Assembly: GCF_003114855.1 (NCBI RefSeq)
Contig: NZ_BFBB01000007.1
Coordinates: forward strand, 62,001 to 126,000
Origin: Leptospira ryugenii
GTDB taxonomy: Bacteria > Spirochaetota > Leptospiria > Leptospirales > Leptospiraceae
Reading direction: 5' to 3'
DNA length: 64,000 nucleotides
Shown piece by piece: positions 20,036 to 30,769 of the stretch (positions are counted from its first letter, which is position 1; each line of letters opens with the position of its first letter). Below the pieces are notes generated by a model that was not told where the DNA came from, did no database searches, and was given only the letters and a program-made list of their open reading frames with translations. A program made the position numbers and the translations under genes.

Positions 20036-21189
20036 CGCATGACTCCTTTTTTAAAATTCTCAAGGACAAAGTTTCTAACTTCTCTGTCTTTTTCCAAATA
20101 ACCTGCTAAGTCATTAGGAAAGCTGTTCTCTACTTTAGACAAACTTTCATCAATGACTTGTGGTATCTCTGTAAAATGAATGCGTTCTTCCAAAAACAAT
20201 GCGACAGCTACCTCATTCGCTGCATTAAAGATAGCCGGTGCTGTTCCGCCCGCTCTGCCTGCTTGGTAGGCCAATGCTAAGGCTGGGTATCGTTTGGCCT
20301 CTGGCTCTCGAAAGTGCAGTTCTTTCCAAGAGAAAGGCTTTCTTTCAAGCAGGAGTTTTGGAGTTTTTGAGGGATAGAAGAGCGAATGTGCTATGGGAAA
20401 GATCATATCAGGATGGCTTGCATACAGAAAACAAGCTCCGTCTTTGGTTTCGATGAGACCATGAGCGATACTCTCAGGGTGGATGACCACTTCTATTTGG
20501 TCATAAGAAAAGCCAAAGAGAAAATGGGCTTCTATGACTTCCAAACCCTTATTCACAAGACCAGCGGAATCAACTGTAATCTTTGGGCCCATAGACCAAG
20601 TTGGGTGTTTGAGTGCCTGCTGCACAGTAACATGTTTGAACTCGTCTAAAGGTAAATCGCGAAAACTTCCACCAGAAGCAGTTAAGGTAATCGCTCTTAT
20701 ATTGTTTCTTTCTTCTTTTTCTAGCAGCTGAAAGAGTGCATTGTGTTCGGAATCCACTGGCACCATAGAAACACCATGTTCCTCTACTAATGCATTGATT
20801 AAGGGTCCAAAGGTTACTAAGGTTTCTTTATTGGCAATGGCGATCTTTTTTTTTGCCTTTATGGCGGTGATGGTTGGTCTTGCGCCAATAGAACCTACAA
20901 TTGCAGTCACAACTGTTCGTACTTCGGACAAGGAAACAATCTCATCGAGACCTTCTTCACCATAGACAATTTTTGTAGAGAGAAAGGCATCACCTAAGAT
21001 TTGCCTTGCGCCTTCATCAGTTATGCAGACAAGGAGCGGAGAAAACTCTTGGATTAAATCTTTCGCCAACTTTATGTTGGAATGTACACTAAAGGCCTTG
21101 AGGGAAAAAAAATTGGGAAAAGAGCGAAGTACCTTTACCGTGGATTGGCCAACCGATCCTGAGATCCCAAGAACACAAATTCCTTCCAT
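20032..21189 (-). CDS. dxr: 1-deoxy-D-xylulose-5-phosphate reductoisomerase
   Basis: Converts DXP to methylerythritol-4-phosphate with NADPH, the second step after dxs. The 385-residue protein shows the nucleotide loop GISGSVGQSTVKVL at the N-terminus. Metal and substrate residues are in VPVDSEHNALFQLLE (about 140), TASGGSFRDLP (about 170), and HPTWSMGPKITVDSAGLVNKGLE (about 195). The stop overlaps rseP, and cdsA ends 18 bp upstream. The uppS-cdsA-dxr-rseP order is the common bacterial one. Confidence 0.96.
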   Translation of the reverse strand: MEGICVLGISGSVGQSTVKVLRSFPNFFSLKAFSVHSNIKLAKDLIQEFSPLLVCITDEGARQILGDAFLSTKIVYGEEGLDEIVSLSEVRTVVTAIVGSIGARPTITAIKAKKKIAIANKETLVTFGPLINALVEEHGVSMVPVDSEHNALFQLLEKEERNNIRAITLTASGGSFRDLPLDEFKHVTVQQALKHPTWSMGPKITVDSAGLVNKGLEVIEAHFLFGFSYDQIEVVIHPESIAHGLIETKDGACFLYASHPDMIFPIAHSLFYPSKTPKLLLERKPFSWKELHFREPEAKRYPALALAYQAGRAGGTAPAIFNAANEVAVALFLEERIHFTEIPQVIDESLSKVENSFPNDLAGYLEKDREVRNFVLENFKKGVMR

Positions 21190-21207
21190 TCTATTTAGAC
21201 TGTACGA

Positions 21208-22119
21208 TTAAACAGGAAATCCTAACATTCCTTTGAAGAGAAAATAGTAATACATGGCTGGCACCGTAAAGAGGAGTGCATCGGCAAGATCCAAAAGGCC
21301 ACCATGGCCTGGAATGATAGCGGAAGAATCCTTCATCTTGGCATCACGCTTCATTGCTGATTCCGCCAAATCTCCCATTACAGAAAGTATAGAAAAAGTG
21401 AAGCCCAAAAGGATGGATTCCAACAATCCAACAGGGACTTTCATTCCAGAAAAATGTTCCCACAATGCATTCAATATGAGTACAGATAGTACGGAAGAAA
21501 CATTACCCATGATGTATCCTTCCCAGGTTTTTTTCGGCGATATTTTGAGTCCCGCTGGGTGTTTTCCGAACCATCGGCCCCCAAAGTAAGCGCCTGAATC
21601 GCTAATAAATGTAATGGTAGAAACTAAAAAGATATAATAAGCACCAAAAGGAAAGGCGAGCAGTAACAAAAAGTGACCAAGGGGAAGTGCCAGATAGACA
21701 ACTCCTGCTACAGTTGAGCTCACCGAAAATAAGGCACCATCTAATGGCCGTTTAAAAATTTGCAAAACCCAAAGGCTAATGGAGAGGACAATGATCAGAA
21801 AAGGAACTGGATGGAATCCTTCTCTTAAAACAGTGGAAAGTTTAAGTGCCCATGATGGTGGAGTGATCTGGAATTGAATGCCGAGGAATTGGAAGTAGTA
21901 AACTGTAAAAATGGCGATTGCAAACAATGTTCCCGTCAGTGCAAAGGGTTTTGACTCCTCGCGCTTACAAAAGGAATAAAACTCCCGCAAACCCAAGATG
22001 ATAGCCACCAATCCAAAGAAATAAAATTCTAGAAAATAAAATCCAGAATGAAAGATCATAAAGACGTAAAAAGTAACAAGGGCTATTGCCGAAAGGATTC
22101 TTAACGTTGTTTCACTCAT
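21208..22119 (-). CDS. cdsA: Phosphatidate cytidylyltransferase
   Basis: Makes CDP-diacylglycerol from phosphatidic acid and CTP in the inner membrane. The 303-residue protein has about eight membrane spans. The conserved C-terminal block reads AMKRDAKMKDSSAIIPGHGG followed by LLDLADALL. The usual signature here is D-R-x-D-S; the two Asp residues are kept, but Arg is Leu and Ser is Ala. Gene context still makes the assignment firm. The start overlaps the uppS stop by 4 bp (ATGA). Confidence 0.92.
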   Translation of the reverse strand: MSETTLRILSAIALVTFYVFMIFHSGFYFLEFYFFGLVAIILGLREFYSFCKREESKPFALTGTLFAIAIFTVYYFQFLGIQFQITPPSWALKLSTVLREGFHPVPFLIIVLSISLWVLQIFKRPLDGALFSVSSTVAGVVYLALPLGHFLLLLAFPFGAYYIFLVSTITFISDSGAYFGGRWFGKHPAGLKISPKKTWEGYIMGNVSSVLSVLILNALWEHFSGMKVPVGLLESILLGFTFSILSVMGDLAESAMKRDAKMKDSSAIIPGHGGLLDLADALLFTVPAMYYYFLFKGMLGFPV

Positions 22120-22829
22120 GAAAGACCACCAAATTTTCGTTTACGCGATTCAAAAAAATGAAGCGCTTCTTCCAAATCTCTTTCTCCATAATCTGGCCAA
22201 AGGGTATTTGTAAAAAAGAACTCAGCATAGGCAATTTGCCATAACAAAAAATTGGAAACTCTTTGTTCACCTGCCGTTCTGATCAATAAGTCTACAGGGG
22301 GAAGGGGGTGTGTATACAAATATTTTTGGAATTCTTTTGGACTGACAGCTTTGTCGAGTGGGATTTTTTTCTCCTTTCGATCAGACATCAGTTTGGAAAA
22401 ACTTTGTAATATTTCTTCCTGACCACCATAGTTGAGACAAAAATTCGCAACTAATCGCTTATTTTTTTTTGTCAGCTCCATTGCTCTGTCAATCTTTTGT
22501 AACACTTTGTTCGAGAGTTTGGATCGATTGCCAGAATGGTGAATGCGGATGCCTTTTTCATGGATATCATCCAAACGAGTATCAATAAATTCAATGAGTA
22601 GATTGAATATGGCTTGGATTTCCGAGAGTGGCCGTTTCCAATTTTCCGTGGAAAAGGCATATAAGGATACGTTTTTGATTTCAAAGTGAAGGGCTACATC
22701 TAACAGACGATCGATAGCCTTTGCGCCTTCCCTATGGCCTTCTGATCGTTTTTTGCCTTTTGCTTCCGCCCACCTACCATTGCCATCCATGATCACGGCG
22801 ATATGGGCAGGAATCGTTTTGAATTTCAT
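22116..22829 (-). CDS. uppS: Undecaprenyl diphosphate synthase (isoprenyl transferase)
   Basis: Builds the C55 carrier lipid for peptidoglycan and O-antigen from farnesyl diphosphate and isopentenyl diphosphate. The 237-residue protein opens with AVIMDGNGRWAEAKGKKR, where the catalytic Asp is in MDGNGRW. It keeps GHREGAKAI, the SLYAFSTENWKRP segment, and the C-terminal DLLIRTAGEQRVSNFLLWQ. It is downstream of frr and 4-bp coupled to cdsA. The product also serves the O-antigen ligase/polymerase-like protein at 54427 in principle. Confidence 0.96.
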   Translation of the reverse strand: MKFKTIPAHIAVIMDGNGRWAEAKGKKRSEGHREGAKAIDRLLDVALHFEIKNVSLYAFSTENWKRPLSEIQAIFNLLIEFIDTRLDDIHEKGIRIHHSGNRSKLSNKVLQKIDRAMELTKKNKRLVANFCLNYGGQEEILQSFSKLMSDRKEKKIPLDKAVSPKEFQKYLYTHPLPPVDLLIRTAGEQRVSNFLLWQIAYAEFFFTNTLWPDYGERDLEEALHFFESRKRKFGGLS

Positions 22830-22846
22830 TCTAAGGGAAATTTAGA

Positions 22847-24719
<1,873 letters not shown>

Positions 24720-24720
<1 letters not shown>

Positions 24721-25604
24721 TATTCGGCACCTTCCCCTTTGTCTTTTGCTTCGGAAACAACAGCTTTTACAGCTTCCGGATCAACTGGAATGTCTTTAGA
24801 TACTGGAGGCAATTCTTCGTCCATGATGAACTTTCCGGACTCATCGTACTCACCTTGGTATTCCAATGCAAGCTGTTCTGCGTCCATATCTTCACTGAAA
24901 TTGGTTTGGATGACTTCCCCACCTGTTCCTTCAAGGACAGCATTTGCCATGGTATCAAGGAAAAGGGAAATGGCACGGATGGCATCGTCGTTGCCAGGAA
25001 TTGGGTAATCAATCGGCTCTGGGTCACAGTTTGTATCGATCACTGCGAAGACTTTAAGGCCAAGTTTCTTTGCTTCTTTGACAGCAATCTCTTCTTTTTT
25101 AGGATCGATGACAAAGAGAATTTCAGGAACAACAGCCATATCCTTTATGCCACCCAGAGTTTGTCTGAGTTTTTCCAATTCTCTTTTAAGAGAGAGTGCT
25201 TCTTTTTTTGTGCGGGCTTCTTGTTCGAAGGAATTATTTTCCTCCATTTGCTCAAGTCGCTTCAAACGAGCGATGGATTTTTTAACTGTATTCCAGTTGG
25301 TGAGAAGACCACCTAACCAACGGTTAGACACATAGTACATATTGCAAGCTTGTGCTGCTCTTTCGATGGCGCCACGGGCTTGTTTTTTGGTTCCAACAAA
25401 TAAAACCTTTTTGCCTTGCCCTGTTAATTTGCGAAGAGCATCATAAGCTTCTTTTGTTTTTTGGACCGTTTTTTGAAGGTCAATGATGTGGATCCCGTTT
25501 CTTGCCGTATAAACATACGGAGACATCTTTGGATTCCAACGACGTGTTTGGTGGCCGAAGTGAACTCCTGCTTCGAGGAGGCTCTTCATAGATATAACAG
25601 ACAT
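24720..25604 (-). CDS. rpsB: 30S ribosomal protein S2
   Basis: A small-subunit protein needed for S1 attachment. Motifs include [19 protein letters not shown] at the N-terminus, [18 protein letters not shown], and [18 protein letters not shown] near 110, with [19 protein letters not shown] near 185. The 294-residue length exceeds the usual 230-260 because of an acidic C-terminal tail from about 235. It heads the operon rpsB-tsf-pyrH-frr-uppS-cdsA-dxr-rseP-proS, all within small gaps or overlaps. Confidence 0.97.
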
Positions 25605-25737
25605 AGTTACCCCTTATTCGTGCGAGGTTTCCAGAGACTACAATTTAAGTTTGCAGGGGTTAGCTGGCCCTCGACATTCGATCTGCGAAACCTAGGAATG
25701 TTCACCCTTGGGTGCCATTTTCATAGGCTTCCTCGTC

Positions 25738-25765
25738 AGGATTTGGAATTTGGGCAGATTGTCAA
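25738..25765 (-). promoter_or_regulatory. Candidate promoter of the rpsB operon
   Basis: On the minus strand a perfect TTGACA occupies 25760-25765, followed 16 bp later by AATCCT (25738-25743), a weak -10. This leaves a leader of about 130 bases before the rpsB ATG. Leaders of this gene often carry S2 feedback elements, but I cannot identify one here. The rest of 25605-25824 shows no gene. Confidence 0.3.
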
Positions 25766-25824
25766 GGATTCGGAAAGTAGAAACCCAAGCACCGAGCTGA
25801 AAATGGGGCAAACCAATCTATGGG

Positions 25825-26595
25825 CTATCCGAAATTTGCTTTTCTCTTTTCCTGGAAGGAGAGAATGCCCTCCCGGCCTTCCGGTGATCTCATCATTTGG
25901 ATCGCCTTCTCTGTGACACGTTTGTATTCCGATTCTTCATAATGGCGAGTGGAATGGGCGCTACGGATCGTTTCGAGAATGGCAGAAGGAGCGTTTTCTT
26001 CAATTTTTTTTGCTAATTCTTCTGCTCGAGTCAGTAGCATTTGGGGCTCCACAAGCTCCTGCAAAAGACCCAAGCGGTAGGCCTCCTCTCCATTGAAAAC
26101 ATCTCCCGTCAAAAGATACCTCATCGCATTGCCCCAGCCAAATTCCTGAACCATTCGGAATGTGGCGCCACCCATGGCACAAAACCCTCTTTGTACTTCA
26201 GCCTGGGTAAACCGAGAACTTCGCGTACCAATCCGTATATCAGCCGCTAATGCAAGCTCCAATCCGATGGTAAAACAAAATCCACTGATTGCAACGATTA
26301 GAGGTTTGCTACGCCTTCTACCGATCAATCCATGTGGGTCCACTGAGTTTTCTGGATACTGCACCTTCCCCTCAGAAATCAAATGTTGGGTCACTTCTTC
26401 GATTTCCAAACCAACAGTGAAATGTTTGCTAGTTGAATGGAGGATAGCAACGCGAGCTTCGCTATGCTCTTCAAATAAAGTGAATGCTTCAGTCAATTCG
26501 TGTAACATCTGGATATGAAACGCATTGTTGGTATCAGGCCGATCCAATCCTATTTTCATGATTTTATCTTTGTATTCTAACTGAATGAATTCCAT
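25825..26595 (-). CDS. Enoyl-CoA hydratase/isomerase family protein
   Basis: A 256-residue crotonase-fold protein, probably acting on acyl-CoA substrates in beta-oxidation or a side pathway. The oxyanion-hole regions are seen in SKHFTVGLEIEEV (about 55-67) and in KPLIVAISGFCFTIGLELALAADIRIG (about 95-121). A GFCAMGGATFRM segment follows. The typical catalytic Glu positions are not all obvious, so hydratase, isomerase or another crotonase activity cannot be told apart. A palindrome of TetR-operator type lies 18 bp before its ATG, so local repression is plausible. Confidence 0.85.
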   Translation of the reverse strand: MEFIQLEYKDKIMKIGLDRPDTNNAFHIQMLHELTEAFTLFEEHSEARVAILHSTSKHFTVGLEIEEVTQHLISEGKVQYPENSVDPHGLIGRRRSKPLIVAISGFCFTIGLELALAADIRIGTRSSRFTQAEVQRGFCAMGGATFRMVQEFGWGNAMRYLLTGDVFNGEEAYRLGLLQELVEPQMLLTRAEELAKKIEENAPSAILETIRSAHSTRHYEESEYKRVTEKAIQMMRSPEGREGILSFQEKRKANFG

Positions 26596-26612
26596 ACAAA
26601 TCCCCCTGGTGA

Positions 26613-26622
26613 ACCGATCGGT
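26613..26622. promoter_or_regulatory. Palindromic operator-like site before the enoyl-CoA hydratase
   Basis: ACCGATCGGT is a perfect 10-bp palindrome, set in GAACCGATCGGTCTAC. It lies 18 bp upstream of the leftward ATG at 26595. The arrangement GACC-N4-GGTC is typical of TetR-family operators of the NemR/fatty-acid kind. No TetR gene is in the window. Confidence 0.4.
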
Positions 26623-26723
26623 CTACTTTTACAAAAGGGAATCCAGTTGTCGATTTTTTTTCTCTCTTTTTTTTATCTTAAATCCAAACAAATCTGCTTT
26701 ACAAATTTGTTCAATAGGCACAT

Positions 26724-26875
26724 AGATAAAAGGTATGTTTATCTTAGCCATTGTGTAGACCGCCAAAGCGGTGAGCTTGTTTTGGATGCCCCACCTAAAT
26801 TTATATAGGAGAAGGCAATCTAATCATAGGCGGTCTATTCCTCACACATCCACTGTTTTGGTCTGATTTTTGTTT
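26724..26875. ncRNA. Stem-rich intergenic element, unidentified
   Basis: The gap 26596-26892 contains ordered dyads. AGATAAA/TTTATCT (26724-26744) is a 7-bp stem with a 7-base loop. TAGACCGCC (26756-26764) pairs perfectly with GGCGGTCTA (26829-26837), enclosing an inner hairpin built from GCCCCACCT and AGGAGAAGGC (about 26788-26814). A T-rich run follows at about 26856-26876. This resembles a small structured RNA or a leader for the RNHCP gene, but it matches no RNA family I know. The strand is undetermined. I see no tmRNA, SRP or RNase P signature. Confidence 0.35.
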
Positions 26876-26892
26876 TGCCGCAAAAACTGGAA

Positions 26893-27366
26893 ATGTCACG
26901 AAAAGATGATGGCACGAATTTTCACAAATTCTCCAAACAAAGACGAACTTTCGACGATGAAGAAGAGATTCATCCAAGAACATCTGTAAAGAGATCCCAT
27001 AGGTATCGATCGGATACTCGAGAGTTTCGTTGTGTTGAATGTAAAAAAATGGTCTCTCCACCAGGCTTTGGAACCGAGCAGAGAAACCATTGCCCAAACT
27101 GTCTGACAAGTTTGCATTTGGATAATACACCTGGCGACCGAAGAGCGGTTTGTGGTAGTAAAATGGAAGCGATTTCAATCTGGGTGCGGAAAGGTGAGTG
27201 GGTGATATTGCACAGATGCAAAGGCTGTTCTGTGATCCATGCCAATCGCATTGCCCCAGACGATAATGAATCTTTGCTTCTGTCATTAGCAGCTCAGGCC
27301 ATGGCGAAACCAAGCTTTCGTTTGTATGAAGAAGACAATGATCCGGTGGGAGAGCCACCGGATTGA
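26893..27366 (+). CDS. RNHCP-domain zinc-ribbon protein
   Basis: A 157-residue protein with the RNHCP signature TEQRNHCPNC in its middle. It is bracketed by CxxC pairs: FRCVECKK, the RNHCPNC pair, and HRCKGC, with another Cys in RAVCGS. These should bind one or two zinc ions. The N-terminal 50 residues are basic and probably disordered. The biochemical role of this family is unknown. The start is the ATG at 26893; an in-frame TTG at 26875 would add six residues. The coding end contains a dyad that may help terminate transcription. Confidence 0.8.
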   Translation: MSRKDDGTNFHKFSKQRRTFDDEEEIHPRTSVKRSHRYRSDTREFRCVECKKMVSPPGFGTEQRNHCPNCLTSLHLDNTPGDRRAVCGSKMEAISIWVRKGEWVILHRCKGCSVIHANRIAPDDNESLLLSLAAQAMAKPSFRLYEEDNDPVGEPPD

Positions 27367-27381
27367 AGTAAGAACTTACTT
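27341..27381. terminator. Two dyads at the convergent end of RNHCP and lipoprotein genes
   Basis: ATCCGGTGG/CCACCGGAT (27341-27363) is a perfect 9-bp stem with a 5-base loop overlapping the last codons of the rightward gene. It is followed by AAGTAAG-AA-CTTACTT (27366-27381), covering the stop of the leftward gene. Neither is followed by a strong T-run, so bidirectional termination is only plausible. Confidence 0.45.
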
Positions 27382-28140
27382 GTTGAGCAACTCTTTTAAG
27401 TAATCCTCATATTCCAAAATCTGAGGTTTATAAACACCTACCTTGAGAGAATCCGCTACTTCCATGGTTTGTAGATTGAAATCGCCTTGGTCTTCTCTCC
27501 CCCACCAAGCACCAAGATGCTCGTACCTATTTGTAAATGATTTGCTATCGATTAAGTTTAATTTTTTATCATACAATAAAAATTGTGATTCCGTTGCCAT
27601 ACTAGACCAACATGGAACTGTACCTATAGTCGCTATGCAGAGATGAGCAGTCAAAAGAATGCGTCCTACATTTCCCAAATGATCATCAAATGCAGGACCA
27701 TGGATTGCAATGAGATAGTAATCAACATCTCTTCTTTTCAGAGAATAAGTCATGTTTTCTCCTACTTTTTTGATCTCGATCATTTTTGAGATTTCTGCGA
27801 ATCCAGAAATCTTTACTTTCCCCAAATAATTCGTAGCCACTTCTTTTGCTAACTCTGAAGATACACTTGTATCAAAACCAGTGCTTGGGATAGTATCAAT
27901 CGGCTTGCCGATTGATAGAAGGGAGGATGTAGGATTTTTATAGTCTAACACTGCTGTAGTTGTCGTCACTCTCCCCGAAGTATAGGAGGAATAGCTGTAT
28001 GGATAAAACCCAACTAAGGCAATTTTCGCTTTGGGACTGAAATCATTGAGTTTTGGCTTATACTCGCGAACAAAAACTAAGTTTTTGCAAGCTAAGAAAG
28101 ATGCGAGAACTGTAATACAAACAAAAATAAGGCGTAGCAT
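27376..28140 (-). CDS. Putative lipoprotein of unknown function
   Basis: A 254-residue protein with signal peptide MLRLIFVCITVLASFLAC; the lipobox-like FLAC puts the lipid Cys at 18. The mature part begins with a short helix and then alternates strands, with GFYPYSYSSYTS, a Thr-rich stretch, and DVDYYLIAIHGPAFDDHLG. Two Cys occur in the region CIATIGTVPCW. I recognise no family. AAGGAG sits 8 bp before the ATG. It probably sits in the outer membrane. Confidence 0.75.
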   Translation of the reverse strand: MLRLIFVCITVLASFLACKNLVFVREYKPKLNDFSPKAKIALVGFYPYSYSSYTSGRVTTTTAVLDYKNPTSSLLSIGKPIDTIPSTGFDTSVSSELAKEVATNYLGKVKISGFAEISKMIEIKKVGENMTYSLKRRDVDYYLIAIHGPAFDDHLGNVGRILLTAHLCIATIGTVPCWSSMATESQFLLYDKKLNLIDSKSFTNRYEHLGAWWGREDQGDFNLQTMEVADSLKVGVYKPQILEYEDYLKELLNK

Positions 28141-28185
28141 TTAAATCTCCTTCATGATAGATTCGCGATTCTCACATTTAGGTAA

Positions 28186-28356
28186 ATGAAAGCAATCAAA
28201 AAATGGCTATTTCATTTAAAATTTCCATTTCAATGCGTACAAATTGGACAATCAGGCAGGATCTGGCTCTCTACAGAGAGTAAAAAGAAAGGAATTGAAG
28301 GAATTCTCGCGAGAAGTAGTCTAAAGAAATATTTGGATAGTCGAATGAAAATTTGA
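28186..28356 (+). CDS. Possible small protein
   Basis: A 56-codon open frame lies in the 283-bp gap before the histidine kinase. It reads MKAIKKWLFHLKFPFQCVQI then GQSGRIWLSTESKKKGIEGI and ends with MKI. The composition is basic and protein-like, with no rare-codon streak. The ribosome-binding site is weak (TAGG). It could be a chance frame. No domain is seen. Confidence 0.35.
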   Translation: MKAIKKWLFHLKFPFQCVQIGQSGRIWLSTESKKKGIEGILARSSLKKYLDSRMKI

Positions 28357-28423
28357 AGCATTACTTTGAATGGAAACGATAAGCTGACAAAAAATAAATT
28401 TACTATCCGATGTAAGACCTGTC

Positions 28424-30142
28424 ATGGAACAAAGACGAAATCAATATAGAATCATCAATGTCGCAAGGCTCGTCGTCATCACTATTTCGACATTCTTTTC
28501 ACTACATTATGAATTTCTCTTCTTTCAAACTGCCTCTCTTCTTTTTTTTGCCTTTGCTTTATTTTGGTTTCTCTCCGATGAATTCGGATGGATTCCAGAA
28601 GAGCGATACCCCTATAGCGTCTTCATTCCTACCTTTTTAGATTTAACAATTATTTCCGTATTCATGTACTTCACAGGTACTTATTATTCTATGGCCATTG
28701 CTGGGTATTTACTCGCAACTGCAGTTTGTTCCCTCAATTTAAAAGTACCGCAAGGTGCTTTCGCTGTGGTCATGTCTATCCTATATTACGGAGGATTTTC
28801 CATTCTAGTCTATTTGAATGTATTCGATTTTGTGAACGTCTTAGGGGAAGAGATAGAACTCAAAAGAGAAGGACTTTTGATCAACATATCATTGTTTTCT
28901 GTATTCAACATCGCCTTACATTTAATCGTCAAAAATCTTTCGATAGAAAATAGAAAGTTACTCTTACTGAAGGAAGCGGAAAAAGAAAAGGCCGATGCAG
29001 CGAACCAAGTGAAATCACTTTTTTTGGCCAATATGAGCCATGAAATCAGAACACCCATGACTGGTATCTTGGGTATGACAGGACTTTTAAAAGATTCCGA
29101 TCTAAATTCAGAGCAAAGAGAATATGTGGACTCTATTCTTAGCAGTGGGAGCTCTCTCTTAAGGATTATCAACGATATCCTTGATTTTTCCAAGATAGAA
29201 TCTGGTAAAATCGAAATCGAATACATGCCATTTCAGATCCGAAGCCTGCAAGCAGACCTTACTTCTTTGTTTTTATCTGATACTCAAAAACAGAACTTAC
29301 ATTTAGAATTTGTCTTTGATGAAACTCTTCCTGAGGAGGTGCTGATCGATTCGATCCGTTTGCGACAAGTTCTCATCAATTTGATTGGAAATGCTATTAA
29401 ATTTAGTAAAATGAATGCCTCCATCACTGTGAATGTGACTGTTTTAGAACAATCTCCTTTGAAGATTTTTTTCTCTGTAAAAGACAATGGAATTGGGATC
29501 TCAAAGGACAAAATTGGAAAGTTATTTTCTCCCTTCGAACAATTAGATCGTTCCAAAACACGGCAGTTTGGTGGAACAGGCCTGGGACTTGCCATATCAA
29601 AACGTTTGGTAGATTTGATGAAAGGAACATTTTATGTCAGTAGCATTGAAAATGAAGAAACCGTTTTCTCTTTCTTTGTCATCGCGGAAAGGATAGATAA
29701 AGACTCCAAAGTCCTTTCCTCAACAAATGATAAAAACGAATACGAGATCCGCCCAGATTTGAAAGTTTTGGTTGTAGATGACAATGCCATCAACCAAAAG
29801 CTCATCAAAAAATTAATGGAAAAAACCAATCTAACGGTGGACCAAGCGTTCGATGGAAAGGAAGCTCTAGGAAAGGTGAAAGAGTTTTATTATGATTTGG
29901 TCTTTATGGATATCCAGATGCCTGTGATGGATGGGATTACTGCGACTATGGAAATCCATAAATTAAATCTCGAGAGGATGCCAAAGATTGTTGCTTTAAC
30001 GGCAAATGCATTCCAGGAAGATATAGACTTGTGTAGACAAGTTGGGATGTTTGATTTTCTTCCCAAGCCGATTGATTCTGAAAAGTTGTATACGATACTG
30101 CAGACTGTTTCCAAATCAAGTGATCAGAAGCGGCTTTCTTAA
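28424..30142 (+). CDS. Hybrid sensor histidine kinase with receiver domain
   Basis: A 572-residue membrane kinase. Five or six hydrophobic helices fill residues about 12-185 with only short loops, so the sensor is intramembrane. A coiled linker leads to the dimerisation domain with phospho-acceptor His206 in [13 protein letters not shown]. The ATPase domain follows (N-box [11 protein letters not shown]1 [10 protein letters not shown]2 [10 protein letters not shown]). A C-terminal receiver (about 455-565) has [11 protein letters not shown] and the phospho-acceptor Asp496 in [11 protein letters not shown], plus KPID. No output domain follows, so it probably passes phosphate to a separate partner. 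Confidence 0.93.
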   Translation: MEQRRNQYRIINVARLVVITISTFFSLHYEFLFFQTASLLFFAFALFWFLSDEFGWIPEERYPYSVFIPTFLDLTIISVFMYFTGTYYSMAIAGYLLATAVCSLNLKVPQGAFAVVMSILYYGGFSILVYLNVFDFVNVLGEEIELKREGLLINISLFSVFNIALHLIVKNLSIENRKLLLLKEAEKEKADAANQVKSLFLANMSHEIRTPMTGILGMTGLLKDSDLNSEQREYVDSILSSGSSLLRIINDILDFSKIESGKIEIEYMPFQIRSLQADLTSLFLSDTQKQNLHLEFVFDETLPEEVLIDSIRLRQVLINLIGNAIKFSKMNASITVNVTVLEQSPLKIFFSVKDNGIGISKDKIGKLFSPFEQLDRSKTRQFGGTGLGLAISKRLVDLMKGTFYVSSIENEETVFSFFVIAERIDKDSKVLSSTNDKNEYEIRPDLKVLVVDDNAINQKLIKKLMEKTNLTVDQAFDGKEALGKVKEFYYDLVFMDIQMPVMDGITATMEIHKLNLERMPKIVALTANAFQEDIDLCRQVGMFDFLPKPIDSEKLYTILQTVSKSSDQKRLS

Positions 30143-30201
30143 ATTAAATCGTCATCTGTGAAAAGATCAGGACTTTAAAATATGAAAAGTAAATCCAACG
30201 T

Positions 30202-30708
30202 ATGAATCCAGAGAGCTCAAAGCAAAACTTTTTACCCATTTTAAAACAGATCAATGATGGAGAACAAAACCGATATGGGGAGATAGAATATGTACACTCT
30301 GAAGATAAGAGGCTTTCGCTCTTAAAATCTTTGCTCCCTGCAATCGAGACACAAAAATTCGAAAAAAAGGAAAAACAAACTCTAACTTCGATCATCTATT
30401 GGTACTTAAATGGAACTGTTGGAGAATTTGATACAGTTTGTACGATTTTTCTACCTCTCTACCATATCGATATGGTGAGAAAAGGTTTTGCTGATCACTT
30501 AGCAGACAATATGGCTCTCCACCACCAGATTTCCAACATACAGAATATCTTTAGGACCATACAAAAAAATGCAATCCCTGCCAAGGAATGGATTGAGGAT
30601 GCCATCATCTGTTTGGGAAAGGAAAAAGCAAAAGGCGATACAGAAGCAGAAAGTCTTCTATCCTCTTTACGAAATTTTTTGGGTTATCCAAGTAACGAAA
30701 CCAAATGA
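30202..30708 (+). CDS. Unknown soluble protein
   Basis: A 168-residue, mostly helical protein with no signal peptide, 59 bp after the kinase stop and in the same direction, so it may be cotranscribed. Regions like IIYWYLNGTVGEFDTVCTIF look ordered; the C-terminus is charged. I cannot assign a family. A role connected with the kinase is only a positional guess. Its stop is 62 bp from the stop of the convergent cas6e. Confidence 0.65.
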   Translation: MNPESSKQNFLPILKQINDGEQNRYGEIEYVHSEDKRLSLLKSLLPAIETQKFEKKEKQTLTSIIYWYLNGTVGEFDTVCTIFLPLYHIDMVRKGFADHLADNMALHHQISNIQNIFRTIQKNAIPAKEWIEDAIICLGKEKAKGDTEAESLLSSLRNFLGYPSNETK

Positions 30709-30723
30709 CTAGAGCAACACTGC

Positions 30724-30743
30724 GTTTCATTTCATTTCATTTC
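30724..30743. repeat. TTTCA pentanucleotide run
   Basis: TTTCA occurs three times in tandem followed by TTTCG, in the short gap between the unknown gene and cas6e. It lies outside both frames. Confidence 0.5.
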
Positions 30744-30769
30744 GTTCCTCAGCGGATAGTGATGGCTAT

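Noticed and set aside
26629..26751. A 40-codon minus-strand frame starting MAKINIPFIYV
   Set aside because: No ribosome-binding site and it overlaps the stem-rich element; probably chance.
26801..27358. A 185-codon minus-strand frame opposite the RNHCP gene
   Set aside because: It is antisense to a gene with clear zinc-ribbon motifs and shows no domain of its own.
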